From NCBI RefSeq assembly GCF_009646335.1, contig NZ_WJBU01000024.1, positions 10,001-66,434 of the forward strand: a stretch of 56,434 nucleotides of DNA, read 5' to 3'. How positions within the stretch are numbered: position 1 is the stretch's first letter; every line of letters starts with the position of its first letter. The DNA comes from Caenimonas koreensis DSM 17982 (GTDB lineage: Bacteria > Pseudomonadota > Gammaproteobacteria > Burkholderiales > Burkholderiaceae_C). Positions 25,977 to 37,103 of this stretch are shown in pieces. The position numbers were made by a program, and so were the translations under genes. The notes below the pieces were generated by a model, which saw only the letters and a program-made list of their open reading frames with translations, did not search any database and was not told the DNA's origin.

Positions 25977-26896
25977 TTTGACCCGCCCTCGCCCATCGCC
26001 TTTTTCATCCGCAATGCCGCGTCGTACAGCTCGTTGCGAGATTCACCGCTGATCTGCGAAGCCAGCTTCACCGCGCTTTTCACGGGCAGCTCCTTCATCA
26101 GCACGGCCAGCACCCGCTCGCCCTCGCCCACCACTTGGGCGACCGGGCTGGCATGCACGACAAGCGCGAACTCACCGCGCGAGCGTTGCGGGTCCGCGGC
26201 CAGCCATTGCGCAAACCCGGCGCACGGCAGCGTGGCGACTTGCTCGAACTGCTTGGTCAACTCGCGGCCAATGGTCACGAGCCGCTCGCCCAGCGCGGCG
26301 AGCGATTGCGCCAGCGCCTCGATGCGATGCGGCGCTTCAAGCAGCACCGTCGCGCGCGATTCCTGCGCGAGCAACGCCACAGCCGCATCACGCTCGCCCG
26401 ACTTGGCGGGCAAAAAGCCCGCGAACACAAAGCCACTTCCTTCGCCCAGCGCGCCCGCCACACTCAGGATCGCCGTCACGCTGCTTGCCCCCGGCAAGGG
26501 CACGACACGAAGCCCCGCGCCATGCGCCGCAGCAACGAGGCGCGAACCGGGGTCGCTCACCGCAGGCGTTCCTGCGTCGCTCGCATAGGCCACGCGTTCG
26601 CCGCGCTGCAGCCGCTCGACGACCTGCTGCGCCGCCTCGGCTTCGTTGTGCTGATGCACGGCCAGCAACTGCGCTGTCGACTTGTCGATGCCGTAAGCGC
26701 GCAGCAGCGCCTGTGTGTGGCGAGTGTCTTCACACGCAACAACATCAGCGATGTGCAGCACATGCAAAGCACGCAGGCTGATGTCAGCGAGATTGCCGAT
26801 GGGCGTCGCCACGACATACAAAGCGCCTTGCGGATAATGCTGCGACGCCGCCGACTCGCGCGCGGCAATCAGGGCAGAAGCAAAAGAAGCGCTCAA
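25973..26896 (-). CDS. rsmI: 16S rRNA (cytidine1402-2'-O)-methyltransferase
   Basis: 307 residues of the tetrapyrrole methylase fold. The N-terminal motif LYVVATPIGNLADIS and the CEDTRHTQALL, YASDAGTPAVSDPG and FAGFLPAK segments are those of RsmI, which methylates the ribose of C1402 in the ribosomal decoding centre. The only upstream start that keeps the frame is a TTG at 26896, one base from the divergent yraN ATG; an ATT two codons earlier is the other choice. The start is therefore uncertain, but the core from LYVVATPIGN is firm. The rsmI-yraN pairing is conserved in proteobacteria. Confidence 0.92.
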   Translation of the reverse strand: MSASFASALIAARESAASQHYPQGALYVVATPIGNLADISLRALHVLHIADVVACEDTRHTQALLRAYGIDKSTAQLLAVHQHNEAEAAQQVVERLQRGERVAYASDAGTPAVSDPGSRLVAAAHGAGLRVVPLPGASSVTAILSVAGALGEGSGFVFAGFLPAKSGERDAAVALLAQESRATVLLEAPHRIEALAQSLAALGERLVTIGRELTKQFEQVATLPCAGFAQWLAADPQRSRGEFALVVHASPVAQVVGEGERVLAVLMKELPVKSAVKLASQISGESRNELYDAALRMKKAMGEGGSN

Positions 26897-27303
26897 TGGA
26901 ATTTCCCCGGGAAAAAGAAGTCGCCGTCCCCATCACCCAACGGGCCGCCACCACCAAACAGACAGGCGACGCCGCCGAAGACCTGGCGCTTGCGCACTTG
27001 CAGCGCAAAGGTTTGAAGCTCGTTGCGCGCAATTATCGGACGCCCGGTCGCGGCGGCGGGGAAATCGACCTGGTGATGCGCGAGCCCGACGGCACCGTTG
27101 TGTTCGTCGAAGTGCGCAAGCGCGCAAGCCGCTCACATGGCGGCGCGGCGGCCAGCGTCAGCTTCTTCAAGCAGCGGCGCATCGTTTTCGCGGCACGCCA
27201 CTTCATCATGCGCCTGGCGAAGGAGCCCGCCTGCAGGTTCGATGTGATCAGCGTCGAAGGCGATCACATCGAGTGGCTGCGCGCGGCGTTCGACGCGGCC
27301 TGA
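26896..27303 (+). CDS. yraN: YraN family protein (UPF0102), PD-(D/E)XK fold
   Basis: 135 residues. It has the family pattern TGDAAEDLALAHLQRKGLKLVARNYR split over two helices, then GEIDLVMRE and VVFVEVRKR, which match the Asp, Glu-X-Lys/Arg residues of a nuclease-like PD-(D/E)XK fold. No enzymatic role has been settled for the family. The 20-residue N-terminal extension before TGDAAED is longer than usual. The gene shares its first base with the divergent rsmI start and ends 4 bp before the convergent anti-sigma gene. Confidence 0.88.
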   Translation: MEFPREKEVAVPITQRAATTKQTGDAAEDLALAHLQRKGLKLVARNYRTPGRGGGEIDLVMREPDGTVVFVEVRKRASRSHGGAAASVSFFKQRRIVFAARHFIMRLAKEPACRFDVISVEGDHIEWLRAAFDAA

Positions 27304-27307
27304 CCTA

Positions 27308-28117
27308 TCAAGGCGTCTGCAGCAACGCGCCCTTGAACACCACCGGCCCTGCGGGGCCACTGCCTTCAGGCACGCCACCGCGAGCTTCCAGCGTGATGGC
27401 CAGCGCCGGCGCTTCCTTCAGCTGCGTCTGGAACGCAGCCAGCTTGATCACCGGGTTGGCGCTGAGCACACCCAGCGAGCGCGGCGCGCCCGTGGGCGAA
27501 GACGGCAACGCCCACAGCTGCAGCGACTTCTCCGGCCCCTCGTCAAAGGCGCCCACGCGCTTGAGCGTCAGCGTGTTGTGCTTGGGGTCGAACGTGACGA
27601 GCATGGTCGCGGACGACTTGTCATCCGACAGCACCGCCACGTACTGAATCTCGGGCTTGCCTTGCAGCTCGGATGCGAGGCGGATGTTCTGCTGCGCGAG
27701 CGTGGTGCGCGTGTTGTCGAGCTGTGCAATCTGCGACTCGCGCTCCTTGACTTCACCGCCCAGATACACGGCCACACCCATCATGGCCGCGGCAACCATG
27801 CCGCCCGCCATGGCGGCGCCGCGCCACCAGTTCAGCACACGCCCGGCAACGCCCTGCTGCACTGGCATGGCTGCAAGTGGCCGCTGCAAGTCGAGCTGGT
27901 TGCTGATGCGCTTCCAGACGTTCTCGCCCGGGACTTCGATGCGTTGCAGTTCAGTCATGGCCGCAAATCTTTCCTGCCAGACAAGTGCGTTGGCGCGCAG
28001 CGCGGAGCTTTGGCGCGCCATGGTTTCGAAGCGGCGGCGCGCGCCGCCGCGCAGTGTGCCCAGGGCATATGCGGCAGCGATACGGTCGGCGAGTTCGGGA
28101 TGCTGGTTGAGGTTCAT
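27308..28117 (-). CDS. Anti-sigma factor, RskA-like
   Basis: 269 residues from the ATG at 28117. The N-terminal zinc-less anti-sigma domain (DRIAAAYALGTLRGGARRRFE) is followed by a single membrane helix near residues 105-128 (RGAAMAGGMVAAAMMGVAVYLGG in two halves). The periplasmic C-terminal domain has the RskA pattern FDPKHNTLTLKRVG and LQLWALPSSPTGAPRSLG. It should hold the sigma factor encoded 10 bp upstream until an outside signal leads to its cleavage or release. It is the last gene of the four-gene minus-strand group 27308-30819. Confidence 0.88.
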   Translation of the reverse strand: MNLNQHPELADRIAAAYALGTLRGGARRRFETMARQSSALRANALVWQERFAAMTELQRIEVPGENVWKRISNQLDLQRPLAAMPVQQGVAGRVLNWWRGAAMAGGMVAAAMMGVAVYLGGEVKERESQIAQLDNTRTTLAQQNIRLASELQGKPEIQYVAVLSDDKSSATMLVTFDPKHNTLTLKRVGAFDEGPEKSLQLWALPSSPTGAPRSLGVLSANPVIKLAAFQTQLKEAPALAITLEARGGVPEGSGPAGPVVFKGALLQTP

Positions 28118-28127
28118 GGCGCGGCCC

Positions 28128-28730
28128 TCATGCAAACCGGGCCATGCAGCCGCGCAGTTGCTCGATGCCACGTCGTATCCACGTCTTGACGGTGCCCAGG
28201 GGCAGCTTCAGCTGGTCGGCGAGTTCGTTGTGGCTCAGGTCGCGCAGGTAAGCCAGGCTCACCACTTCGCGCTGCTTCGCCTCCAGCTTGCGCAGGCACT
28301 CATGCAGGGCCCACGCCTGCTCGCTCGCCTGGCTCGTATCCATCGGGTCCGACGAATCGCCGGCAATGGTGTCGCTCATGTGTTCGTCCAGCTCCAGCGC
28401 CGCATCGGCGCGTTCGCTGTTGCGCCTTCGCAGGAAGTCGAGCGCACGGCTGCGCACGATCACGCCCATCCATGCCAGCGGCGGGCTCAGCGCAGAGCGA
28501 TAGTCGCCCGCAATCCGCCAGATGTTCAGGTAAGCCTCCTGCAGCACGTCTTCGGCCCATTCGCGATTGGTAACGACGCGCACAGCCAGGCCGAAAAGGC
28601 GCGACGACGTGAGGTCGTACAGCTCACGCAACGCCGCCTCGCTCTCCGCCTGCCGGGCGGGTGACACAGACCGCGCGGCGATGCGGTCGAGCAGGTCGAT
28701 GAGTAAGTGGTCTTGGGTGCTGAGGTCCAT
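28128..28730 (-). CDS. ECF RNA polymerase sigma factor, SigK-like
   Basis: 200 residues from the ATG at 28730; an ATG at 28766 is also in frame and neither has a clear ribosome-binding site. Region 2 shows LYDLTSSRLFGLAVRVV and EWAEDVLQEAYLNIWR, and region 4 shows QREVVSLAYLRDLSHNELA and LPLGTVKTWIRRGIEQLR, as in group ECF19/SigK-type factors. It directs transcription of a small regulon, probably including this operon. Together with the adjoining anti-sigma gene it forms the usual regulatory pair. The 156-bp gap upstream (28731-28886) could carry an autoregulated promoter. Confidence 0.9.
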   Translation of the reverse strand: MDLSTQDHLLIDLLDRIAARSVSPARQAESEAALRELYDLTSSRLFGLAVRVVTNREWAEDVLQEAYLNIWRIAGDYRSALSPPLAWMGVIVRSRALDFLRRRNSERADAALELDEHMSDTIAGDSSDPMDTSQASEQAWALHECLRKLEAKQREVVSLAYLRDLSHNELADQLKLPLGTVKTWIRRGIEQLRGCMARFA

Positions 28731-28886
28731 GGGAATGAGGGTATTGGTCCTGTCATAACTACGCACGGGAAGCGCGCGCGGATTCAGGCATGCCTCAGCA
28801 TAACGCCACCGGGTGCTTGCAAGCAGCCGGTGGCGCGTCGGGAAATGCGCCGTCCTGGGTCGGCGCGCGGGGACGTCCCGAGTGAC

Positions 28887-29171
28887 TCAGACGCCCGGAT
28901 CGGGCTCTTCGGTCTCGCTGGTCGCCAGCGTCGCATCACCCACGCGAATGGGCTCGGCCGTGTTGTTGGGCGACGCCGCCACGATCTTGACAAAGGCAAG
29001 CGCCCCGGCCGAACTGGCAGTGGCCGACGTGGGCACGTCGGTGCCGGAGACATTCGGGTCAGTCACCGGTGTCACCCCGCTGCCACCGCCTCCCCCGCCG
29101 CCGCAAGCAGCGACGAGCAAGGCAGCGACGGCTGCGGGCACCAGGGCGCGACGAAATGGAAGTTGGCTCAT
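28887..29171 (-). CDS. Small Gly-rich lipoprotein
   Basis: 94 residues. The signal peptide ends in a lipobox (LLVAACGGG), and a run of seven glycines follows the modified Cys. The rest is a short Thr/Val/Asp-rich region with a hydrophobic patch (ALAFVKIVAAS) and an acidic C-terminus (SETEEPDPGV). No enzyme domain is visible. It lies 25 bp after the DUF4331 gene on the same strand and ahead of the sigma factor, so it is likely a surface-anchored partner of the DUF4331 protein. That partnership is inferred from position only. Confidence 0.7.
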   Translation of the reverse strand: MSQLPFRRALVPAAVAALLVAACGGGGGGGSGVTPVTDPNVSGTDVPTSATASSAGALAFVKIVAASPNNTAEPIRVGDATLATSETEEPDPGV

Positions 29172-29196
29172 CGTTGGCTCCTTGGTGGGTGTGAAA

Positions 29197-32250
<3,054 letters not shown>

Positions 32251-32260
32251 CGAACCGGCG

Positions 32261-33772
32261 TTACTGCATCGCGATTTGATCGCGAGCCGCGAGTAGCGCC
32301 TGCTTCATCGCAGGCCAGTCACCAGGAACCACCGTGGGTCCCACGTAGGCTTGCGTCAATTGCGCCAGCACGGTCGGAATGCTGGCCTCTTTGACAATCG
32401 ACGTCACCCTTCCTGCTGCAATCGCCTGTTGCAGGATTTGTCTGCGCGTCACCAGCCACTGCGGATAAATGAAGTGCTCACCCGTCACGAGCAACTCGGG
32501 CTTTGACTTGTTGACGCCTTCGCACAAGCGCGAGTCTGGAACGCACAGGTCACCAGCGGGGTCGAGGTGGAAGCTCAGGATCGCATAGTCATCCATGCGT
32601 TCAAGCTTTTCGGCACTGTTTTGACTACCCGCATCACTTACATTGTTGGCCGCCCGCAAGAGCGCGCCAGCCAGGATATCTTCGCTGCCGTCGCCGAGCA
32701 ACAGCGCCAGGCGCACCGACGATGACCGATCAGCCAAGTCCTGCGTGAATGAGCATTGCTGAACCAACTTTTGTCGCAGCATCGCCCTGAGCCGATCGCG
32801 CACCGATCCTTCTGGCAAGGAATCTATGGCGGGTGCCAAGTCGTCTAACAGCTGCGAATCGTTGCAGCAGCTCGAAAGCAGTTTCTCAATCAACACCGGT
32901 TTCAAATCGTCGGGCAGGTACCTGCAGCTCGTGCTGCACAACATATGTTCGGCCTGCAACCTGGCTGGCGTCATGTTGACCATCAGTCGACCGAGTCGCT
33001 CAGCTATGCCGGCGCCTGGTTGAAGACGATTGCCCCGCAGCCAACTGAGGACTGCCCCGATGCAGAGCCCATCGGCGAAGCCTGGTTTGCCAGGTTTGGC
33101 CTGACCGGCTTCGATACTGTCCAGGCAAATATGCGCAATTCGGGTTGTTGCGTGGGCCAAGTTATTCATGCCTTCCAGCACTCTGCCAAGCTGCACGCAA
33201 TCCCGAACCAAAGCGTCGTCACTCACGTGAAGTCGTGCAGCCGCCAGTACTTTGTCGAGCAGAAGGGGCAGGTCGCCAGCTTCACGGTTGTTCCGGGCAA
33301 GTCTTCCAACCAACTTGATTGCCAGATCAACAGATATCTCGCTGCCCCGCAGCAAAGAGTCGATCAACTTGTTCAAGAGCTTCGGCTGCAACATGAACGC
33401 ATGCTCACCCACCCTGCTGTGCACATCGAAGTACGACAGATCCTGTATGAGACGACCAAGAGCATCACTGCGCTTGTTCATCGGCTGACGCTCAATGAGG
33501 CGCACGGCTTCAGAGGTCAAGGCGACCACCGTGTCGTGAAAGTCCGGATTGTTTACGTCGTCAAATTTGGACGCTTTACTAAATCCTCTAAACAACTCGC
33601 GAATTGCCGAGCCATGATCTCGGTGAGGGTCCCTCACTGCGAGGATGTTTAACTCGATCTCCGCAAGAAGAGGATTCTTGCTGTGCATCCGTGCCTGCTG
33701 CACTGGCTGCAGCGACGCTAGATCGCTGCGAGCTGCCAGACAAGCTGTCGAAGAAGTGGTACCTGCGTTCAT
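32261..33772 (-). CDS. Unknown protein, tandem paralogue 1, effector-like
   Basis: 503 residues; I do not recognise the family. The first 16 residues are Ser/Thr/Ala-rich without acidic residues (MNAGTTSSTACLAARS), a composition seen in type III secretion signals. No signal peptide, membrane helix or catalytic motif is visible. The middle is helical and repeat-like (LLNKLIDSLLRGSEISVDLA, then KLVGRLARNNREAG), suggesting HEAT/ARM-like stacking. It is clearly homologous over its full length to the gene at 33960-35654, but lacks about 55 residues present there between TPARL and EHMLCS. Base composition is visibly lower in G+C than the neighbours. GAGGAT precedes the ATG. Secretion is inference only. 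Confidence 0.7.
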   Translation of the reverse strand: MNAGTTSSTACLAARSDLASLQPVQQARMHSKNPLLAEIELNILAVRDPHRDHGSAIRELFRGFSKASKFDDVNNPDFHDTVVALTSEAVRLIERQPMNKRSDALGRLIQDLSYFDVHSRVGEHAFMLQPKLLNKLIDSLLRGSEISVDLAIKLVGRLARNNREAGDLPLLLDKVLAAARLHVSDDALVRDCVQLGRVLEGMNNLAHATTRIAHICLDSIEAGQAKPGKPGFADGLCIGAVLSWLRGNRLQPGAGIAERLGRLMVNMTPARLQAEHMLCSTSCRYLPDDLKPVLIEKLLSSCCNDSQLLDDLAPAIDSLPEGSVRDRLRAMLRQKLVQQCSFTQDLADRSSSVRLALLLGDGSEDILAGALLRAANNVSDAGSQNSAEKLERMDDYAILSFHLDPAGDLCVPDSRLCEGVNKSKPELLVTGEHFIYPQWLVTRRQILQQAIAAGRVTSIVKEASIPTVLAQLTQAYVGPTVVPGDWPAMKQALLAARDQIAMQ

Positions 33773-33819
33773 GGATATCCTCAGATGAAACGTCCGTGGC
33801 TATGCCCGAACGGGTCATC

Positions 33820-33847
33820 CCTGTGACGCGCGGACTGAATCCGTTCA
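33820..33847 (-). promoter_or_regulatory. Candidate ECF-type promoter of paralogue 1
   Basis: On the minus strand this reads TGAACG, 15 bases, then TCACAGG, about 48 bp before the ATG. It aligns with GGAACG-N15-TCACTCA at the same place before paralogue 2. It resembles ECF sigma sites (GGAAC with GTC) or a degenerate HrpL box. Low confidence because the region was duplicated. Confidence 0.3.
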
Positions 33848-33867
33848 ACCGCTCGCTTTCGCACTGG

Positions 33868-33944
33868 CTACTTCAGCCGCTTGATCAGGCTGGAGGTGTC
33901 CCAGCGCTTGCCGCCCATCTGCTGCACGTCGGCGTAAAACTGAT
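33868..33944 (-). pseudogene. 77-bp 3' remnant of the hydroxyisobutyrate dehydrogenase gene
   Basis: This segment matches the last 77 bases of the dehydrogenase gene (35750-35826) with only two differences, and still encodes its C-terminal peptide (QQMGGKRWDTSSLIKRLK and stop). Similarity ends sharply at 33944, which marks the break of the tandem duplication. It has no start and is not a working gene. It lies between the two paralogues, upstream of the paralogue 1 promoter region, just as the intact gene lies upstream of paralogue 2. Confidence 0.9.
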
Positions 33945-33959
33945 GGTGACGAATAGGCG

Positions 33960-35654
33960 TTACCGCTGCGGGTCGTAAATGCGAGCCGCGGTCAGCACCT
34001 GCTTCATCGCGGGCCAATCGTCAGGGGTAACCAAGCGCCCAGTGTAGGCTGCCGTCAGTTGCGCTAGCTCCTTCGGAATGTCGGCCACTTCGACCATCGA
34101 CGCCACCCTTCCTGCTGCAATCGCCGGTTGCGCCTGTTGCAGGATTTGTCTGCGATCCGCGAGCCACTTCGGATAAGTGAAGTGCTCGCCATTGATCAGG
34201 AAATCAGGATTCGTCTTGTTGCCGACATCGCGCTCCTGAGAGTCTGGAACGAACAGGCTGCCATCGGGGTCGAAGGTGAAAGTCAGGATCGCATAGTCGT
34301 CCATGCGGTCAAGATTTTTGGCGCTATTTTGACGGCTCGCATCGTATATATAAGAATTGGCCGACCGCAAGAGCGCACTAGCCATAAGACCTTCGGACAC
34401 GTGGTCGACCGACAGCGCCACGCGCACCAGCGATAGGAGATCCTGGTCCGTTTTTGAGCATTCCTTCACCAACTTTTGTCGCAGCATATCCCTGAGCCGA
34501 TCGCGCTCCGATCCTTCTGGCAAGGCGTCTATGGTGCGTGCCAAGTCATTTGCCACCTCCGAATAGATGACATCTTTCGAAAGCAATTTCTCTATCAACA
34601 CCGGTTTCAATTCATCGGGCAGGTACCTGGAGCTAGCGCTGCACAGCATATGTACGGACACTGAGAGCCGAAACCCGGACTGTTGTGCTCCGGCTAGCGC
34701 TGCAAGCGCCACCTCTTGCTTGTCCATCTGCGAAATCGCGGCAGCTCCAAGTCCGGCGCGGATGACATCGCACCAAAAGTCGACTGGCCAATTATGGCGG
34801 CCCATGCGGCGCGAAAAGTCGTAATTCAAGCTTGCTGGCGTCATATCGACCAGCAGTCGGCCGAGTCGCTCAGCTATGCCGACGTTGGGTTGAAGATGGT
34901 TGTCCTCGAGCCTTTCAAGGACCCACTTGCCGTGGCTAGAAAATCTGAAATTGTCTTGCTGAATACTGGCCAGATGGTATTCGAGGTGGTCCAGACAAAT
35001 ATGCGCAATTGCGGTTGCTGCGGGGGCAAAGTCATTCATGCCTTGCAGCACTCTGCCAAGCTGCACGCAATCCTGAACCAAATCGTCGTCAATCACGTGA
35101 AGTCGTGCTGCCGTCAGTACGCTGTCGAGCAGAAGGGGCAGTTCGCCAGCTTCCCGGTTGTTCCGGGCAAGTTTTCCAACCAAATTGATTGCCAAATCAA
35201 CAGAGACCTCACTGCCCCGTAGCAAAGAGTCAATCAACTTTTTCAAGAGCTGTGGCTCCAACATGGACATGGAAATGGGCGTGGGCAAGGGCCTAGGCCT
35301 ATCGTTGTCGAAGTACGGCAGATACTCTTTTAAAGATTGAAGAGCATCACTACGCTCTTGCATCGGCTGACGCTCAATGAGACGCACGGCTTCAGAGGTG
35401 AAGGCGACCACCATGTCGTGAAAGTCTGGATTGCCTACGTCGGTAAAGTCGGACGCTTTATGAAAGCCCTCCAACAACTCACGCATCGCCGAGTCAAGAT
35501 CTCGGTGAGGGTCGCTCGCTGCGAGGATGTTTGACTCAATGCCCGCAAGACGCGGATCCTGGCCGCGCGTCTGTTCTTGCTGCACGGGATGCGATGACCC
35601 TAGATCGCTGCGAGCTGCCGGAGAAATTGTCGAAGAAGTGCTAGCTACATTCAT
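33960..35654 (-). CDS. Unknown protein, tandem paralogue 2, effector-like
   Basis: 564 residues, same unknown family as the gene at 32261-33772. The N-terminus MNVASTSSTISPAARSDLG is again Ser/Thr-rich with no acidic residue before about position 17. The core has the same helical blocks (LLKKLIDSLLRGSEVSVDLA; RLGRLLVDMTPASL) plus a central segment of about 55 residues missing from the other copy (around WPVDFWCDVIRAGLG and KQEVALAALAGAQQ). The C-terminal part with MDDYAILTFTFDPDGSLFV and NGEHFTYPKWLADRRQILQQ is best conserved. No known catalytic motif is seen. It lies 95 bp after the dehydrogenase gene on the same strand. Function is unassigned. Confidence 0.7.
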   Translation of the reverse strand: MNVASTSSTISPAARSDLGSSHPVQQEQTRGQDPRLAGIESNILAASDPHRDLDSAMRELLEGFHKASDFTDVGNPDFHDMVVAFTSEAVRLIERQPMQERSDALQSLKEYLPYFDNDRPRPLPTPISMSMLEPQLLKKLIDSLLRGSEVSVDLAINLVGKLARNNREAGELPLLLDSVLTAARLHVIDDDLVQDCVQLGRVLQGMNDFAPAATAIAHICLDHLEYHLASIQQDNFRFSSHGKWVLERLEDNHLQPNVGIAERLGRLLVDMTPASLNYDFSRRMGRHNWPVDFWCDVIRAGLGAAAISQMDKQEVALAALAGAQQSGFRLSVSVHMLCSASSRYLPDELKPVLIEKLLSKDVIYSEVANDLARTIDALPEGSERDRLRDMLRQKLVKECSKTDQDLLSLVRVALSVDHVSEGLMASALLRSANSYIYDASRQNSAKNLDRMDDYAILTFTFDPDGSLFVPDSQERDVGNKTNPDFLINGEHFTYPKWLADRRQILQQAQPAIAAGRVASMVEVADIPKELAQLTAAYTGRLVTPDDWPAMKQVLTAARIYDPQR

Positions 35655-35701
35655 GGAAATCCTCAGATGAAACCTCCATGGCAGCGCCCGGATGGTTCAT
35701 C

Positions 35702-35729
35702 TGAGTGACACGCGGAGCGAATCCGTTCC
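35702..35729 (-). promoter_or_regulatory. Candidate ECF-type promoter of paralogue 2
   Basis: On the minus strand: GGAACG, 15 bases, TCACTCA. This is close to ECF promoters with GGAAC at -35, and it differs by one base in each half from the HrpL consensus GGAACC-N15-CCACNNA. It ends about 48 bp before the ATG at 35654. The matching site before paralogue 1 is weaker. Confidence 0.35.
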
Positions 35730-35749
35730 ACGGCTGCGTTTCACACTGA

Positions 35750-36652
35750 CTACTTCAGCCGCTTGATCAGGCTGGAGGTATCCCAGCGCTTGCCGCCCAT
35801 CTGCTGCACGTCGGCGTAGAACTGATCGACCAGCGCTGTCACTGGCAGGCGTGCACCGTTGCGCTTGGCTTCATCGAGCACCAGCCCCAGGTCTTTGCGC
35901 ATCCAGTCCACCGCAAAGCCGAAGTCGAACTTGTCTTCGATCATCGTCTTGCCGCGGTTGTCCATCTGCCAGCTTTGCGCGGCGCCCTTGCCGATCACGT
36001 CGAGCACTTGCGCCATGTCGAGCCCCGCCTTCTGGCCGAACGCCACGGCTTCCGACAGGCCCTGAACAAGACCCGCAATCGCGATCTGGTTGACCATCTT
36101 CGCGAGCTGGCCGGCACCGCTTGCGCCCAGCAACGTGAAGGCTCGCGCAAACGCCATCGCAACAGGCTTGGCAGCATCGAATGCCGCCGCATCGCCGCCG
36201 CACATCACAGTAAGCATCCCGTTCTGCGCGCCCGCCTGGCCACCGGACACCGGCGCATCGACAAATTGCAGATTCATCTCGCGTGCCTTGGCCGACAACT
36301 CGCGCGCCACGTTCGCCGAGGCCGTTGTGTGATCGACGCAGACGGCGCCTGCCTTCATTCCCGCGAACGCGCCGTCAGCGCCCAGCACCACGGAGCGCAA
36401 GTCGTCGTCATTGCCGACGCAGCAGAACACCAGATCGCAACCGGCAACGGCTTCACGCGGTGTCGCCGCTGACTTGCCCTTGAACTGCGCCACCCACGCC
36501 TGGGCCTTGGCAGCGCTGCGGTTATAGACCGTCACGTGGTGCCCCGCCAGCGCAAGGTGACCCGCCATCGGATAGCCCATGACGCCCAGGCCAAGGAATG
36601 CGACGCTGCGCGCCGGGGTTGCTTCGTAGGTCTTGGGGTTGGTCGATGGCAT
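35750..36652 (-). CDS. NAD(P)-dependent 3-hydroxyisobutyrate dehydrogenase-family oxidoreductase
   Basis: 300 residues of the beta-hydroxyacid dehydrogenase family. The N-terminal Rossmann motif is FLGLGVMGYPMAGHL (about residue 18). The substrate motif FVDAPVSGGQAGAQNG and the catalytic lysine segment GAGQLAKMVNQ follow, with the C-terminal KDLGLVLDEA helix. Candidate substrates are 3-hydroxyisobutyrate, tartronate semialdehyde or D-glycerate relatives; sequence alone does not decide. AGGAG lies well placed before the ATG. Its last 77 bp have been copied downstream as part of the paralogue duplication. Confidence 0.9.
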   Translation of the reverse strand: MPSTNPKTYEATPARSVAFLGLGVMGYPMAGHLALAGHHVTVYNRSAAKAQAWVAQFKGKSAATPREAVAGCDLVFCCVGNDDDLRSVVLGADGAFAGMKAGAVCVDHTTASANVARELSAKAREMNLQFVDAPVSGGQAGAQNGMLTVMCGGDAAAFDAAKPVAMAFARAFTLLGASGAGQLAKMVNQIAIAGLVQGLSEAVAFGQKAGLDMAQVLDVIGKGAAQSWQMDNRGKTMIEDKFDFGFAVDWMRKDLGLVLDEAKRNGARLPVTALVDQFYADVQQMGGKRWDTSSLIKRLK

Positions 36653-36722
36653 GCTTACTTCTCCTGTAGATGTCGCGGAATTCTAGGCGCGTCTTTTTTT
36701 AGCCGCCCGCCTCCTGCGCGCA

Positions 36723-37103
36723 TCACAGCGTGTATTGCGCGATGCCGTCGCCGAACGACCAGTTCTCGCGCAGCGTTTCGACGAGGTTGATGATCACGTC
36801 GGCCGGGCTGACCTGCGCTGCGGCAGCCACGTCCTGCGCAATCCGTGCGTAGAGCGCCCGCTTTTGCTGCAGCGTGCGGCCCGGCGCCAGGAAGATCTGG
36901 ATCATGAGCGCCTGCTGCGAATGCCGCACCCCGAGGTATTCGGGTGTGATGACCAGCGCACCCTCGGCATGGCGGCTTACCACCTGGAAGATGTCGTCGG
37001 CTGGCACGCTGATGGTGTCCACCATGGCCTGGTGGACGGCGCGGGACACCGCGGCGGCGGCCGGAGCCACAGCGGGCGGCAGCTCGATACGTACGAGGGG
37101 CAT
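36723..37103 (-). CDS. Tautomerase family protein
   Basis: 126 residues from the ATG at 37103, with AAGGAG before it. The mature protein would start with Pro (MPLVRIELP), the catalytic general base of the 4-oxalocrotonate tautomerase superfamily. The length, about twice the classic 62 residues, and the features GVRHSQQALMIQIFLAPGR and VIINLVETLRENWSFGDG indicate a fused two-domain tautomerase of a type common in Burkholderiales. The substrate is unknown. A longer frame to 37202 has no conserved sequence. It is followed on the same strand by the hydroxyisobutyrate dehydrogenase family gene's upstream region, 70 bp away. Confidence 0.85.
   Translation of the reverse strand: MPLVRIELPPAVAPAAAAVSRAVHQAMVDTISVPADDIFQVVSRHAEGALVITPEYLGVRHSQQALMIQIFLAPGRTLQQKRALYARIAQDVAAAAQVSPADVIINLVETLRENWSFGDGIAQYTL

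Noticed and set aside
35655..35749. PIP-box (TTCG-N16-TTCG) for HrpB/HrpX control of the paralogue
   Set aside because: Only one TTCG is found at a suitable place; the second half does not match, so only the ECF-like site was kept.
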